This document shows, in pieces, positions 54,664 to 63,103 of a stretch of DNA of 64,000 bases. The notes below the pieces were generated by a model. The model was not told the origin of the DNA. It saw only the letters and a list, made by a program, of their open reading frames with translations, and made no database searches. This DNA comes from Nitrospirota bacterium (GTDB taxonomy: Bacteria > Nitrospirota > Thermodesulfovibrionia > UBA6902): the NCBI GenBank assembly GCA_016214845.1, contig JACRMS010000021.1, positions 62,001-126,000 of the forward strand. The letters run 5' to 3'. The translations under genes and the position numbers were made by a program. Position 1 is the stretch's first letter, and each line of letters starts with the position of its first letter.

Positions 54664-54800
54664 ATCCACAGATTTCACAGATAAAGACAACGATATAAAT
54701 TAGACAGGCAAATTTTATATATTCACTCAACAGGTTAAAGACAAAAAAACTAATCAGGCTTTTTTAACAAATCTGTGATAATCTGCGTTAATCTGTGGAT
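54664..54800. repeat. Inverted dispersed repeat in the convergent gap after lptD
   Basis: ATCCACAGATT (54664-54674) and its exact complement AATCTGTGGAT (54790-54800) flank an AT-rich stretch between the stops of lptD and the FAD oxidase gene. The right arm has further AATCTG(T/C)G units in tandem. Related sequences occur at 60.54-60.58 and 60.73-60.78 kb. No other gene lies here; a terminator hairpin is not obvious. Confidence 0.65.
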
Positions 54801-54813
54801 AATGATTTTTTTA

Positions 54814-56196
54814 TCAATCGTCCTGGAATATCTTTCCGGGATTCAAAATACCATAGGGGTCAAAAGTCTTCTTGATCGCCTTCATCATCTCAATACTTGT
54901 TTCTGAAAGCTCCATCCCAAGAAATTGTTTCTTTGTAAGTCCAACGCCATGCTCGCCTGATATTGTCCCTTCCAGACTGAGCGTGGCTTTAAAAATATCC
55001 TCAACCGCCTTCCCTGCCCTTTCGTATTCTTCCCTGTCATTCTTGTCCGTCATCACATTGACGTGAATATTTCCATCGCCTGCATGGCCGAAGTTTACTA
55101 TTTTCAGATTGTATCTTTCAGAGATTTCCCTCAATGACTGAAGCATCTCAGGTATCCTTCCGCGGGGCACAACGATGTCCTCGTTGATCTTGGTGGGTTT
55201 AATGCGGTAAAGCGCTGGAGAGATCGCCCTCCTCGCCTCCCAGAGGCGCTGCTGGGCAAAGATGTCCTCGGCTATGCTGACCTGACCGTTTTGTGAAGTG
55301 CAGATCTTCGCGATCTTTTCAGCGTCCTGCATGGCAGCGGCATGTGAGCCGTCCACCTCAATCAGCAACATTGCCTCCGCTTCCATCGGCAGTCCGAAAT
55401 TCTTGTAATTTTCAACCGCGCGCACAGACTCTTCATCCATGAATTCAAGCACCCTGGGGATTATTCCCGAAGAGGTGATTTTTGTTATCGCAAACGCTGC
55501 TTCATCCAGCCGTGAGTACGTGCATAAAAGGGTCACTGTTTCTTCGGGCATGGGCAGTATCTTCAAAAATATCTTCGTCACGACACACAGCGTCCCTTCA
55601 GAACCGACGATAAGGCGCGTCAGATCATATCCGACAACGTTCTTGTAAGTTTTTCCGCCAGTCATCATGACCCTGCCGTCGGGAAGGACAACTTCAAGCC
55701 CAAGCACGTAATCCCTTGTAACACCGTATTTTACCGCCCGCGGCCCCCCTGCGTTTTCAGCAACGTTCCCGCCTAAAGTGCAGAAGTTCATGCTTGCGGG
55801 GTCAGGTGGATAAAAGAGGCCCTTCCCTTCAAGCTTTTCCTGCAAGTGGCCATTGATCACACCCGGCTCGACAACGGCGATCATATTTTTGTCATCAATA
55901 TCGAGTATCCTGTTCATGCCGTCAAGGGAAAGGATGATCGCGTCGTTCAAAGGCACAGCGCCTCCGGTCATCCCGGTCCCGGCGCCGCGGGGCACAACCG
56001 GCGTCCTTTGCTTGTTCGCATACGCAACGACTTTTGAAACCTCGTCCGTGCTCACCGGTTTTACGATCGCGGAAGGAGCGCCCTGCATCGAGGACGCGTC
56101 GAACCCGTAGCAGAAGAGGTCCTCTTTGTCGTTTGAAAGCCTCTCCGGCAGGGGAAAAGCGTTTTCGTCTTTTTTCTTGAAGATTTTAAAATCCAT
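54814..56196 (-). CDS. glcD: FAD-binding oxidase, glycolate/D-lactate dehydrogenase type
   Basis: 460 residues. The FAD domain has VPRGAGTGMTGGAVP and CTLGGNVAENAGGPRAVKYG; the C-terminal oxidase domain has VNFGHAGDGNIHVNV and SGEHGVGLTKK. This is the GlcD/Dld2-type family that oxidises glycolate, D-lactate or a related 2-hydroxy acid. No GlcE or GlcF (Fe-S) subunit is next to it, so D-lactate or glycolate cannot be distinguished and the electron acceptor is unknown. It is transcribed away from nadC at a 66-base gap. Confidence 0.93.
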   Translation of the reverse strand: MDFKIFKKKDENAFPLPERLSNDKEDLFCYGFDASSMQGAPSAIVKPVSTDEVSKVVAYANKQRTPVVPRGAGTGMTGGAVPLNDAIILSLDGMNRILDIDDKNMIAVVEPGVINGHLQEKLEGKGLFYPPDPASMNFCTLGGNVAENAGGPRAVKYGVTRDYVLGLEVVLPDGRVMMTGGKTYKNVVGYDLTRLIVGSEGTLCVVTKIFLKILPMPEETVTLLCTYSRLDEAAFAITKITSSGIIPRVLEFMDEESVRAVENYKNFGLPMEAEAMLLIEVDGSHAAAMQDAEKIAKICTSQNGQVSIAEDIFAQQRLWEARRAISPALYRIKPTKINEDIVVPRGRIPEMLQSLREISERYNLKIVNFGHAGDGNIHVNVMTDKNDREEYERAGKAVEDIFKATLSLEGTISGEHGVGLTKKQFLGMELSETSIEMMKAIKKTFDPYGILNPGKIFQDD

Positions 56197-56262
56197 GATG
56201 GTTTAATTATAACTGAAAATTGCGTTTAAGAAACCACAGAGTTCACCCGGCGGTTAATTGTA

Positions 56263-57120
56263 TTATGCGGAAGACACGATCTTCATACTTATGTCAGCGG
56301 CAGGAGCGGAATGCGTGAGCGCGCCGACAGAGATCAGGTCTACACCTGTCTCTGCAACGCCGTGGATATTTTCCAGGCTTATATTGCCTGATGCCTCTAT
56401 CAGCACAGCCGGGTTCTTTTTGCGGATTATCTTCACGGCATCTCTCATCTGACTGACGTTCATGTTATCAAGCATTATAATATCTGCGTTTACTGAAAGC
56501 GCTTCATGTACTTCAGCGATATTTTTCACTTCAACTTCGATCTTTAATAGCTGATGCGACTTTGAACGCGCAAGTTTAACAGCTTGCCCTATCCCGCCCG
56601 CCGCAGCGATATGATTGTCTTTAATAAGCACGCCGTCAAAAAGCCCGTAGCGATGATTATGTCCTCCGCCCATTCTCACGGCGTATTTGTCAAAGTAGCG
56701 GAGGCCCGGCGCGGTCTTGCGCGTATCGAGAATTTTTACCTGCAAACCCTTTACCTGCCGGACGTATTTATCTGTGAGAGTGGCGATGCCTGACATCCGT
56801 TGAAGCAGATTGAGCGCGACCCGCTCAGCCATTAAAAGACTTCTCGTGCTGCCGCTGATGTTGGCAATAACGGTTTGAGCCTTTACCCTGCTGCCGTCTT
56901 TTTTGAGGGGTTTAAATTTTATGTTTTTGTCTATTAATTGAAAAGTCCTCTCCGCAAATGGAAGTCCCGCAAGGACCAGATCAGACTTGGCAATTATCGC
57001 TGCGCTGGAAAAACGCCTTTCAGAAATGAGCGCAGATGTTGTCACATCCCCGTTGCCAATGTCTTCATGCAGGGAATTGAGAATAATTCTGTCTGTGAAA
57101 TTTAAATTATTCATTTTCAT
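56263..57120 (-). CDS. nadC: Nicotinate-nucleotide pyrophosphorylase (quinolinate phosphoribosyltransferase)
   Basis: 285 residues. Motifs ERVALNLLQRMSGIAT, RKTAPGLRYFDKYAV, GGGHNHRYGLFDGVLIKDNHI and DIIMLDNM; the tail SVGALTHSAPAADISMKI is the family C-terminus. It uses quinolinate and PRPP to make nicotinate mononucleotide in NAD synthesis. nadA and nadB are not in the window. The start is the ATG at 57120; the dispersed-repeat hairpin at 57.14-57.22 kb lies just upstream. Confidence 0.97.
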   Translation of the reverse strand: MKMNNLNFTDRIILNSLHEDIGNGDVTTSALISERRFSSAAIIAKSDLVLAGLPFAERTFQLIDKNIKFKPLKKDGSRVKAQTVIANISGSTRSLLMAERVALNLLQRMSGIATLTDKYVRQVKGLQVKILDTRKTAPGLRYFDKYAVRMGGGHNHRYGLFDGVLIKDNHIAAAGGIGQAVKLARSKSHQLLKIEVEVKNIAEVHEALSVNADIIMLDNMNVSQMRDAVKIIRKKNPAVLIEASGNISLENIHGVAETGVDLISVGALTHSAPAADISMKIVSSA

Positions 57121-57141
57121 ACGTCTTTATTAACTCTTACT

Positions 57142-57224
57142 AACCACAGAGACACAGAGAAAACAAGAAAAATTTTTTTATTACTTCAAGTCTTTTTTCT
57201 CAGTGCCTCCGTGTCTCTGTGGTT
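57142..57224. repeat. Dispersed inverted repeat (CACAGAGACAC family)
   Basis: AACCACAGAGACAC (57142-57155) is exactly complementary to GTGTCTCTGTGGTT (57211-57224), and both arms extend with AGA-rich sequence; the right arm has an extra GGAGGCACT. The same sequence appears as a single copy at 60503-60535. The two copies 3 kb apart, in gaps flanking nadC/valS, suggest a small non-coding mobile element that may also act as a terminator for the gene at 57.23 kb. Confidence 0.8.
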
Positions 57225-57229
57225 TCCTC

Positions 57230-57712
57230 TCATCTCTTCGACAATAACTTCACCAACCCGAACACGCCGCCGATTGCGGCGCCGAAGGCAAGAGCGGACT
57301 TCCAGTCAAATAGAGTTGTTACATGCCCTTCAACGTTATTGGCCACCACGATAAGCGCTGAAGTATTTTCTGAAGTTATATTGTTGGCCACCATGACACC
57401 GACGTTGCTCTTGCTGACCTCGTCAATCCCGTCGGCAACAGTGATAACGGAACAGGATGAATTCAGAGAGGCATTTTCGGCAACAGCAACAAGGCTGATG
57501 CTTTTCTTCATATTTAACGCCTCGGCTTTCACAACGCAGGCCGCGCCCTGAGTGACATCGATATTTTCTCCATCTACTGTCATAGAGCACACCCGCTGCA
57601 TTTCAATATGCCCGCCTTCAACCGTCCTGACTGAACTGTTCTTTATGTTAATAAACTCGCCTTCCACGACCTGAGCGTCACCTTTTTCAAGTTCCACTGT
57701 CTCCCTGCTCAT
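57230..57712 (-). CDS. Protein of eight ~15-residue repeats with a C-terminal membrane segment, function unknown
   Basis: 160 residues that I do not recognise. Residues about 15-130 are rows of 15 of the form V-x-(G/A)-x-x-I-x-h-x-x-S-x-x-h-h, for example VEGEFINIKNSSVRT, VEGGHIEMQRVCSMT, VDGENIDVTQGAACV, VKAEALNMKKSISLV and VANNITSENTSALIV. Such rows suggest a small beta-solenoid. A hydrophobic segment (about 137-155, SALAFGAAIGGVFGLVKLL) ends the protein before LSKR, so it is tail-anchored. I chose the ATG at 57712 because GGAGG lies 7 bases before it; the ATG at 57727 overlaps valS and has no site. It follows valS by 5 bases and is transcribed with it. Confidence 0.72.
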   Translation of the reverse strand: MSRETVELEKGDAQVVEGEFINIKNSSVRTVEGGHIEMQRVCSMTVDGENIDVTQGAACVVKAEALNMKKSISLVAVAENASLNSSCSVITVADGIDEVSKSNVGVMVANNITSENTSALIVVANNVEGHVTTLFDWKSALAFGAAIGGVFGLVKLLSKR

Positions 57713-57717
57713 CAGAT

Positions 57718-60360
57718 TTACCTCCATTGATTAAGTTTATCAATATTACCCTGTATTGATTTTAACTTCTCCATATAATCATTGTACTTGTTTTTGTTCT
57801 CCTCAACCACCGCTTGCGGGGCCTTACTGATAAAGGCCTCGTTGCGGAGCTTCCTGTCAACAAACTGGATGTCCTCTTCGATCTTACGTCTCTCTTTATT
57901 CAGCCTGCTGATCTCCGCGTCAAAATCGAACAGGCCTTCAAGCGGTACAAATATCTCAAACGCAGGCTTGATCGCGGTGGCCGCGTGTTTAGGCGCCTGG
58001 ATGTCGCTACTGATCTTTATGTCCTTTGCCTTTGCAAGCTTGGCTATATAGGTAATGTTTTCATTCAGGGTCGCCTCCGCGTTATTGGATGCCCTTATCA
58101 ATGCCTGAAGTTCAAGCGAAGGCGAGAGATTCAGTTCGCCCCTGATGTTCCTGATAGCGGTCACTGCATCCATCACAATGTTGAGTTTTTCCTCCGCCGT
58201 CTTGTCCTCAATGCCTTCTTCAGCAGATGGATATTGGCGGATGCAAAGGCTGTCATCATGCCTTTTGCACGGCAGTTGCTGCCAGATCTCTTCCGTGATG
58301 AAAGGCATGAAAGGATGCAGGAGTGCAAGTGATACTTCATATACGTGGACCAAAGTGCTGATCGCAGCTTTTTTCGAGTCCGCGTTTTCGCTGTACAGCT
58401 CCGGTTTGATCAACTCAACATACCAGTCACACAGTTCGTGCCAGATAAATTGATACAGAGCACTTGACGCGTCATTGAACCTGTACTCTTCAAGTGATTT
58501 ATTAACATCCGCGCAGACAACAGAAAGCCTGCTAAGTATCCACCTGTCGGCAAGGCTGAGGTTTTTGACCTTTATTGAAAGCGATGTTTCCTCTCCTTCC
58601 GTTACGTTCATGGAAATGAATCTCGCCACATTCCATATCTTGTTCAGGAAATGCCTGTACCCCTCAACCCTCTGCTCGGAAAACTTTATGTCCCTGCCCT
58701 GCGCGGCGTACGCGGCGAGCGTGAACCTGAAAGCGTCCGTGCCATACAGCTCCGTCATCTTGAGGGGGTCCACAACATTGCCCTTTGACTTGCTCATCTT
58801 CTGGCCTTCCGCGTCCCTGATGAGGGCGTGGATATAAACGTGCCTGAACGGTTCTTCTTTCATGAATTTAAGGCCCATCATCATCATACGCGCAACCCAG
58901 AAGAAGAGGATGTCGAAACCCGTTATCAAAACGCTGGTCGGGTAAAACGTTTTCAGATCGTCAGTGTCCTCAGGCCAGCCCAGAGTGGAAAACGGCCAGA
59001 GCGCTGACGAGAACCATGTATCAAGCACGTCCTCGTCCTGGACCAATTCCTTGCTTCCGCATTTGCACGCTGACGGTGTCTCCCTTGATACAATGACCTC
59101 CGCGCATTCCTTGCAATACCATACCGGGATGCGGTGTCCCCACCAGATCTGCCGCGATATGCACCAGTCCTTTATATTCTCCATCCAGTCGAAGTAGCTG
59201 TTCTCCCAGCCTGTTGGAATGATCTTGACCTGTCCTTCTTTCACCGCCTTCATCGCCTCTTCAGCAAGCGGCTTTATTTTCACGAACCACTGATTTGAAA
59301 GATACGGCTCGACAATTGTCTTACATCTGTAGCAATGGCCGATTGCCATCGCGTGGTCAGTAACTTTCTCAAGATGGCCCAAGTCTTCGAGGTCTTTCAG
59401 TACATTCTTCCTGCACTCAAACCGGTCCTGCCCTTTGTACGGGCCTGCCTCCTCGGTCATCTTGCCGTCGCCTGTTAATAAGTTGATGAACGGCAGGTTG
59501 TGCCTTTTGCCCATTTCAAAATCATTGGGGTCGTGCGCGGGCGTCACCTTTACCGCTCCTGTGCCGAAAGATGCGTCGACAAATTCATCCGCGATGATCG
59601 GGATGTCCCTGTTGATTATCGGCAGCCGCACCATTTTGCCGATGAGGTGTTTGTATCTCTCGTCCTCGGGATTCACTGCGACAGCGGTATCACCGAGATA
59701 AGTTTCGGGCCTTGTTGTTGCAACGGTAATATGCCCGTCCTGGTCCGCAAAATTATATTTGATGTAATAAAGCTTGCCCTGCTTGTCCTCGTGCTCCACT
59801 TCGAGATCGGACAACGCGGTGTGACACCGGGGACACCAGTTGATGAGATATTCGCCCCTGTATATCAGCCCTTCTTCATAGAGCCGGACAAATACCTCAC
59901 GCACTGCCTTTGATAATCCCTCATCAAGCGTGAACCTTTCCCTGCTCCAGTCGCATGACGCGCCCATGCTTTTTAATTGATTTATTATCGTGCCGCCATA
60001 GAGCTTCTTCCATTCCCAGACCTTCTCAATAAATTTCTCCCTGCCAAGCGCGTGCCTGTCAGTGCCCTGCTTCTGCAGGTCTTTCTCGACAACGTTCTGT
60101 GTCGCGATACCGGCATGGTCTGTTCCCGGCAGCCATAATGTATTAAACCCTGACATCCTCTTCCACCTGATCATGATGTCCTGAAGAGTAATATCAAGCG
60201 CGTGTCCAATGTGCAGGGAGCCGGTAACATTCGGCGGCGGGATGACTATGCAGTAAGGAGGCTTCTCGCTTTTACCCTCTGCCCTGAAATATTCATTCTC
60301 AATCCAGAAGTCATACCACTTCTTTTCAATGTCTTTCGGCTCGTATCTTTTCTCAAGCAT
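57718..60360 (-). CDS. valS: Valyl-tRNA synthetase
   Basis: 880 residues, class I. HIGH is at 50-53 (PPPNVTGSLHIGH) and KMSKS at 521-525; the editing domain shows TTRPETYLGDTAVAV and FGTGAVKVTPAHDPND, and a short zinc-like CKECAEV ... CKCGSKE region precedes KMSKS. The C-terminal coiled coil (about 815-875, LNKERRKIEEDIQFVDRKL) binds tRNA. All parts of a functional enzyme are intact. It is the upstream gene of the 15-residue-repeat protein. Confidence 0.98.
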   Translation of the reverse strand: MLEKRYEPKDIEKKWYDFWIENEYFRAEGKSEKPPYCIVIPPPNVTGSLHIGHALDITLQDIMIRWKRMSGFNTLWLPGTDHAGIATQNVVEKDLQKQGTDRHALGREKFIEKVWEWKKLYGGTIINQLKSMGASCDWSRERFTLDEGLSKAVREVFVRLYEEGLIYRGEYLINWCPRCHTALSDLEVEHEDKQGKLYYIKYNFADQDGHITVATTRPETYLGDTAVAVNPEDERYKHLIGKMVRLPIINRDIPIIADEFVDASFGTGAVKVTPAHDPNDFEMGKRHNLPFINLLTGDGKMTEEAGPYKGQDRFECRKNVLKDLEDLGHLEKVTDHAMAIGHCYRCKTIVEPYLSNQWFVKIKPLAEEAMKAVKEGQVKIIPTGWENSYFDWMENIKDWCISRQIWWGHRIPVWYCKECAEVIVSRETPSACKCGSKELVQDEDVLDTWFSSALWPFSTLGWPEDTDDLKTFYPTSVLITGFDILFFWVARMMMMGLKFMKEEPFRHVYIHALIRDAEGQKMSKSKGNVVDPLKMTELYGTDAFRFTLAAYAAQGRDIKFSEQRVEGYRHFLNKIWNVARFISMNVTEGEETSLSIKVKNLSLADRWILSRLSVVCADVNKSLEEYRFNDASSALYQFIWHELCDWYVELIKPELYSENADSKKAAISTLVHVYEVSLALLHPFMPFITEEIWQQLPCKRHDDSLCIRQYPSAEEGIEDKTAEEKLNIVMDAVTAIRNIRGELNLSPSLELQALIRASNNAEATLNENITYIAKLAKAKDIKISSDIQAPKHAATAIKPAFEIFVPLEGLFDFDAEISRLNKERRKIEEDIQFVDRKLRNEAFISKAPQAVVEENKNKYNDYMEKLKSIQGNIDKLNQWR

Positions 60361-60794
60361 GTCTGATCCTGTCTCCTGTGAACTCTATTGAATTATCTCA
60401 AACGCAACAACGTAAGTCTAATAATACTTCAAGCGATAATTGTGACATTTTATTAAACCTTATTTCAATGCTACAATACAGGCACGCTGATAAAACGCAA
60501 TGAACCACAGAGACACGGAGGCACGGAGAAAAATTAAACTGAGTTAATCCACAGATTGCACAGATTTACACAGATCGATTTAGTGCCTGTCCATAAACTG
60601 ACTGTTTTATTTTCGTCATGCCAGAAGTCAGTAATCGGGCATCCAGAACTACTGAAAAGACTGGATTCCCGCTCAACAGACTACGGGAATGACAGTTTAA
60701 TGTTTGAGTTTATGGCCAAAGTCTTTCCTTTTAATCTGTGTCATCTGCGAAATCTGCGGATAAAATCTTTTCTGTGGTTTTTAAGGAGACTGAA
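60361..60794. repeat. 434-base divergent gap filled with dispersed repeats
   Basis: No gene is seen. It holds one CACAGAGACACGGAGG unit (60503-60535), a CACAGATT/CACAGATTTACACAGAT cluster (60542-60580), a REP-like palindrome with a right arm CGGGAATGACAG and a decayed left arm (about 60614-60694), and AATCTG(T/C)G units near 60733-60765. Between 60361 and 60500 the sequence is AT-rich and may carry the valS promoter. Confidence 0.7.
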
Positions 60795-62093
60795 TTGAAA
60801 AAACTGCTTTTAATATTACCGAAGAGTGAACGTGGTTACTGGGGAAAGGTATCAAGATCGGGCAAGGCAGGATTTGTGCGCCTGAGCCTGCCGGCAGTTG
60901 CCGCGCTTACTCCGTCAGATTGGGATGTGGAAATTCTGGACGCCCGCACCACACCTGTTGATTTCGACAGGAAGGCTGACCTTGTCGGGATCACGGCCTT
61001 CACCGCCGAGATACCGAGCGCATACGCCATCGCCGACGGTTTCAGGGAGAAAGGCGTAACAGTGGTCATGGGCGGTATTCATGTATCAGCCCTTCCCGAC
61101 GAAGCGCTTCAACACACTGACAGCGTGGTCGTTGGTGAGGCAGAGGGCGTGTGGGGGCAACTGCTTCAGGACTTTGAGAAAGGGCAGATGAAACCCGTTT
61201 ACCACGCAGAGTCTTTGATCGATATGAAAGGCATGGCCGTTCCACGCAGGGACCTTCTCGACAAAAATATTTATACATCATACAACACATTGCAGGCTAC
61301 ACGCGGGTGTCCGTTTAACTGCGAGTACTGCGCGGTCACGGCTTTCTTCGGAAATAAATTCAGGACACGGCCACTTGTCGAGGTCATTCATGAGATAAAA
61401 AGTTTTCAGGGCAGGGACTTCTTTTTCGTTGATGACAACATCACCGGACATCCGAAATTCGCAAAGGAACTTTTCAGAGCGCTCATCCCGTTGAAGCGCA
61501 TCTGGGGAGGACAGACCACGATCAACTTCGCGAAAGATGATGAGCTGCTTTCACTCTATGCAAAGAGCGGGGGCAAATACGCGTTCATCGGTTTTGAGAC
61601 CCTCTCCGAAACCAACCTCAAGAAGATGAGTAAATCATGGAACTCGCCTGACGGCTACAAAGAGGCGATAAGGAAAATACACAGGGCAGGCATCAATGTG
61701 ATCGGGAGTTTTATTTTCGGACTGGATGAAGACGACGCTTCAGTATTTGAAAGGACCTTCAACTTCATCATGGAGAACAATGTAGACGCCGCGCAGTTTC
61801 ACATACTCACCCCTTTCCCCGGTACCAAGCTTTATACGGCAATGGAAAAAGAAGGAAGGATAACAGACAGGGACTGGGCCAAATATCACACCGGCGAAGT
61901 CATATTCAAGCCGAAAAATATGACCGCCGAAGAACTCCAGCAGGGCTACTTCTGGATATTCCGTGAGACATACAGGTGGAAAAATATGCTGAAAAGAAGT
62001 CTGCGAAGCCCGCGAAACCTCCCCATCAGGATCGGCACGAATTTCAGCTACAGGAACAAGGCCAGAAAAATGCCGGAAGTTTGCGCGTTGTAA
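60795..62093 (+). CDS. B12-binding-domain radical SAM protein
   Basis: 432 residues. The N-terminus is a cobalamin-binding-like Rossmann domain (KKLLLILPKSERGYWG; DLVGITAFTAEIPSAY; VTVVMGGIHVSALP). The radical SAM cluster is RGCPFNCEYC (Cys-x3-Cys-x2-Cys), followed by FFFVDDNITGHPKFA and IGFETLSETNLKKMS. The C-terminus is basic (WKNMLKRSLRSPRNL), as in DUF4070-type proteins. The start is TTG at 60795, preceded by AAGGAG at 7 bases; upstream in-frame ATGs fall in repeat sequence. Substrate unknown. No neighbour hints at a pathway. Confidence 0.85.
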   Translation: MKKLLLILPKSERGYWGKVSRSGKAGFVRLSLPAVAALTPSDWDVEILDARTTPVDFDRKADLVGITAFTAEIPSAYAIADGFREKGVTVVMGGIHVSALPDEALQHTDSVVVGEAEGVWGQLLQDFEKGQMKPVYHAESLIDMKGMAVPRRDLLDKNIYTSYNTLQATRGCPFNCEYCAVTAFFGNKFRTRPLVEVIHEIKSFQGRDFFFVDDNITGHPKFAKELFRALIPLKRIWGGQTTINFAKDDELLSLYAKSGGKYAFIGFETLSETNLKKMSKSWNSPDGYKEAIRKIHRAGINVIGSFIFGLDEDDASVFERTFNFIMENNVDAAQFHILTPFPGTKLYTAMEKEGRITDRDWAKYHTGEVIFKPKNMTAEELQQGYFWIFRETYRWKNMLKRSLRSPRNLPIRIGTNFSYRNKARKMPEVCAL

Positions 62094-62145
62094 ATTTCCT
62101 AACTGATATCTGTTAACACGCTGAAACTGTATGCCCATACCATCT

Positions 62146-62160
62146 TGACAGTGCATGTCA
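62146..62160. promoter_or_regulatory. TGACA-N5-TGTCA palindrome before a toxin-antitoxin pair
   Basis: TGACA (62146-62150) and TGTCA (62156-62160) are symmetrical about GTGCA, and the left arm overlaps a TTGACA -35-like box (62145-62150). It lies 20 bases before the first gene of the pair. Ribbon-helix-helix antitoxins often bind such sites, so this may be its autoregulation operator. A TATACT at 62174-62179 is close to the start codon and poorly spaced. Confidence 0.45.
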
Positions 62161-62179
62161 TACAATGTAAACATATACT

Positions 62180-62449
62180 ATGATTCATTACGAAAGTGAG
62201 GTCAAAAAAGCTGTAAAGAAAGGAATATTGCCTAAAGAGATATTTACACGATTCAATAATGCATTTATCGCACTTGAAACAACCGGAGATTTAGGATTAT
62301 TCGATATTAAGAAATTAAAGTCATCGGAGAAGAGAACGTACTATCGTTTGCGAAAGAGTAAATACAGGGCAATATTTTACATTGAGGATAATGATTATTA
62401 TGTTATCTCTATTGAAAAGAGAGAGGAGGTATACAGGCAATGGGAGTAA
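62180..62449 (+). CDS. RelE/ParE-like toxin-fold protein
   Basis: 89 residues, mixed alpha/beta with the RelE/ParE outline: a two-helix N-terminus (SEVKKAVKKGILPKEIFTRF), then FDIKKLKSSEKRTYYRLR and the strand pair YRAIFYIEDNDYYVISIEKREEVY with the basic and aromatic residues of ribonuclease-type toxins. I infer that it cleaves mRNA at the ribosome, but a ParE-like gyrase activity is possible. It overlaps the antitoxin gene by 10 bases and comes first, the reverse of the usual antitoxin-first order. No clear ribosome site. Confidence 0.72.
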   Translation: MIHYESEVKKAVKKGILPKEIFTRFNNAFIALETTGDLGLFDIKKLKSSEKRTYYRLRKSKYRAIFYIEDNDYYVISIEKREEVYRQWE

Positions 62450-62664
62450 TATCTATCAGATTTAATAGTGATGAGGAGAAGATATTGAAGAAATTATCTG
62501 ACCATTTTCATGAGGATAAATCTGCTTTGATAAAAAAATCATTAGTAGAGTTATATGAGAATGTCTTAGACTTGAATACTATAGCGAGATACGAGGAAAG
62601 AGAAAAGAAGAAAAAAGTATCCTTTACTACTGCCGAGGATATTTTAAAAGAGTCCAGGAATTGA
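62440..62664 (+). CDS. Ribbon-helix-helix (CopG-like) antitoxin
   Basis: 74 residues with the RHH outline: a beta strand (GVISIRFNSDEEKIL), a basic helix (KKLSDHFHEDKSALIKKSLVEL), then an extended charged tail (YEEREKKKKVSFTTAEDILK) likely to wrap the toxin. The strand should bind DNA. It ends one base before dsbB's ATG, so the pair is transcribed with the disulfide-bond genes. The opening MGVISIRFNSDEEK resembles DUF6290/CopG antitoxins (from memory). Confidence 0.75.
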   Translation: MGVISIRFNSDEEKILKKLSDHFHEDKSALIKKSLVELYENVLDLNTIARYEEREKKKKVSFTTAEDILKESRN

Positions 62665-62665
62665 T

Positions 62666-63103
62666 ATGCCTCATTCAGACCAGACGTCCAATTCAAACTG
62701 GACCATTCTTTTTATCTGCTGGCTGATAGCAGTCATCTCTGCGCTGGGGAGCCTGTTTTTCAGCGAGATAATGAAATTCGCCCCCTGTGTTTTGTGCTGG
62801 TATCAGAGAATCTGTTTGTTCCCCTTAGCGTTAATATTGACAGTGGGACTCTTCCCCTTTGATAAAAGCGTTGTTAAATTTGCCCTTCCGTTAGCGATAG
62901 CGGGATGGTTCATCGCGCTCTATCATAACCTTCTATATACCGGGATCATTCCCGAAAGCATACAACCCTGCAGTCAGGGCGTTTCATGCACGGAGGACTA
63001 CATCAAATTGTTCGGTATTTTCACAATTCCTATGCTGGCGTTAATGTCATTTTCAACCATAGCAGCGTTATTATTTTTGTTAAAGAGGAGGCTTTCCAAA
63101 TGA
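62666..63103 (+). CDS. dsbB: Disulfide bond formation protein (DsbB/BdbC-like)
   Basis: 145 residues with four membrane spans. The first redox pair is Cys41-x2-Cys44 (APCVLCWYQR), the second Cys102 and Cys108 (PCSQGVSCTEDY), both in the expected loops of the BdbC/DsbB family. It re-oxidises a periplasmic DsbA-like partner and passes electrons to quinone. The partner is the next gene, coupled by an ATGA overlap. A C-x2-C plus C-x5-C pattern with four spans argues against a VKOR-type enzyme. Confidence 0.92.
   Translation: MPHSDQTSNSNWTILFICWLIAVISALGSLFFSEIMKFAPCVLCWYQRICLFPLALILTVGLFPFDKSVVKFALPLAIAGWFIALYHNLLYTGIIPESIQPCSQGVSCTEDYIKLFGIFTIPMLALMSFSTIAALLFLLKRRLSK

Noticed and set aside
57814-58332. 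172-codon open frame antisense to valS
   Set aside because: It lies wholly within the 3' half of valS, has no family motif or ribosome site and mirrors valS codon bias; other long opposite-strand frames there (59500-59913, 59435-59701) are the same.
61740-62174. 144-codon minus-strand frame over the end of the radical SAM gene
   Set aside because: No family resemblance and almost fully opposite a well-supported gene.
62986-63099. Longer start of the DsbA-like gene
   Set aside because: The extra codons are inside dsbB; the ATG at 63100 has a ribosome site and overlaps the dsbB stop.
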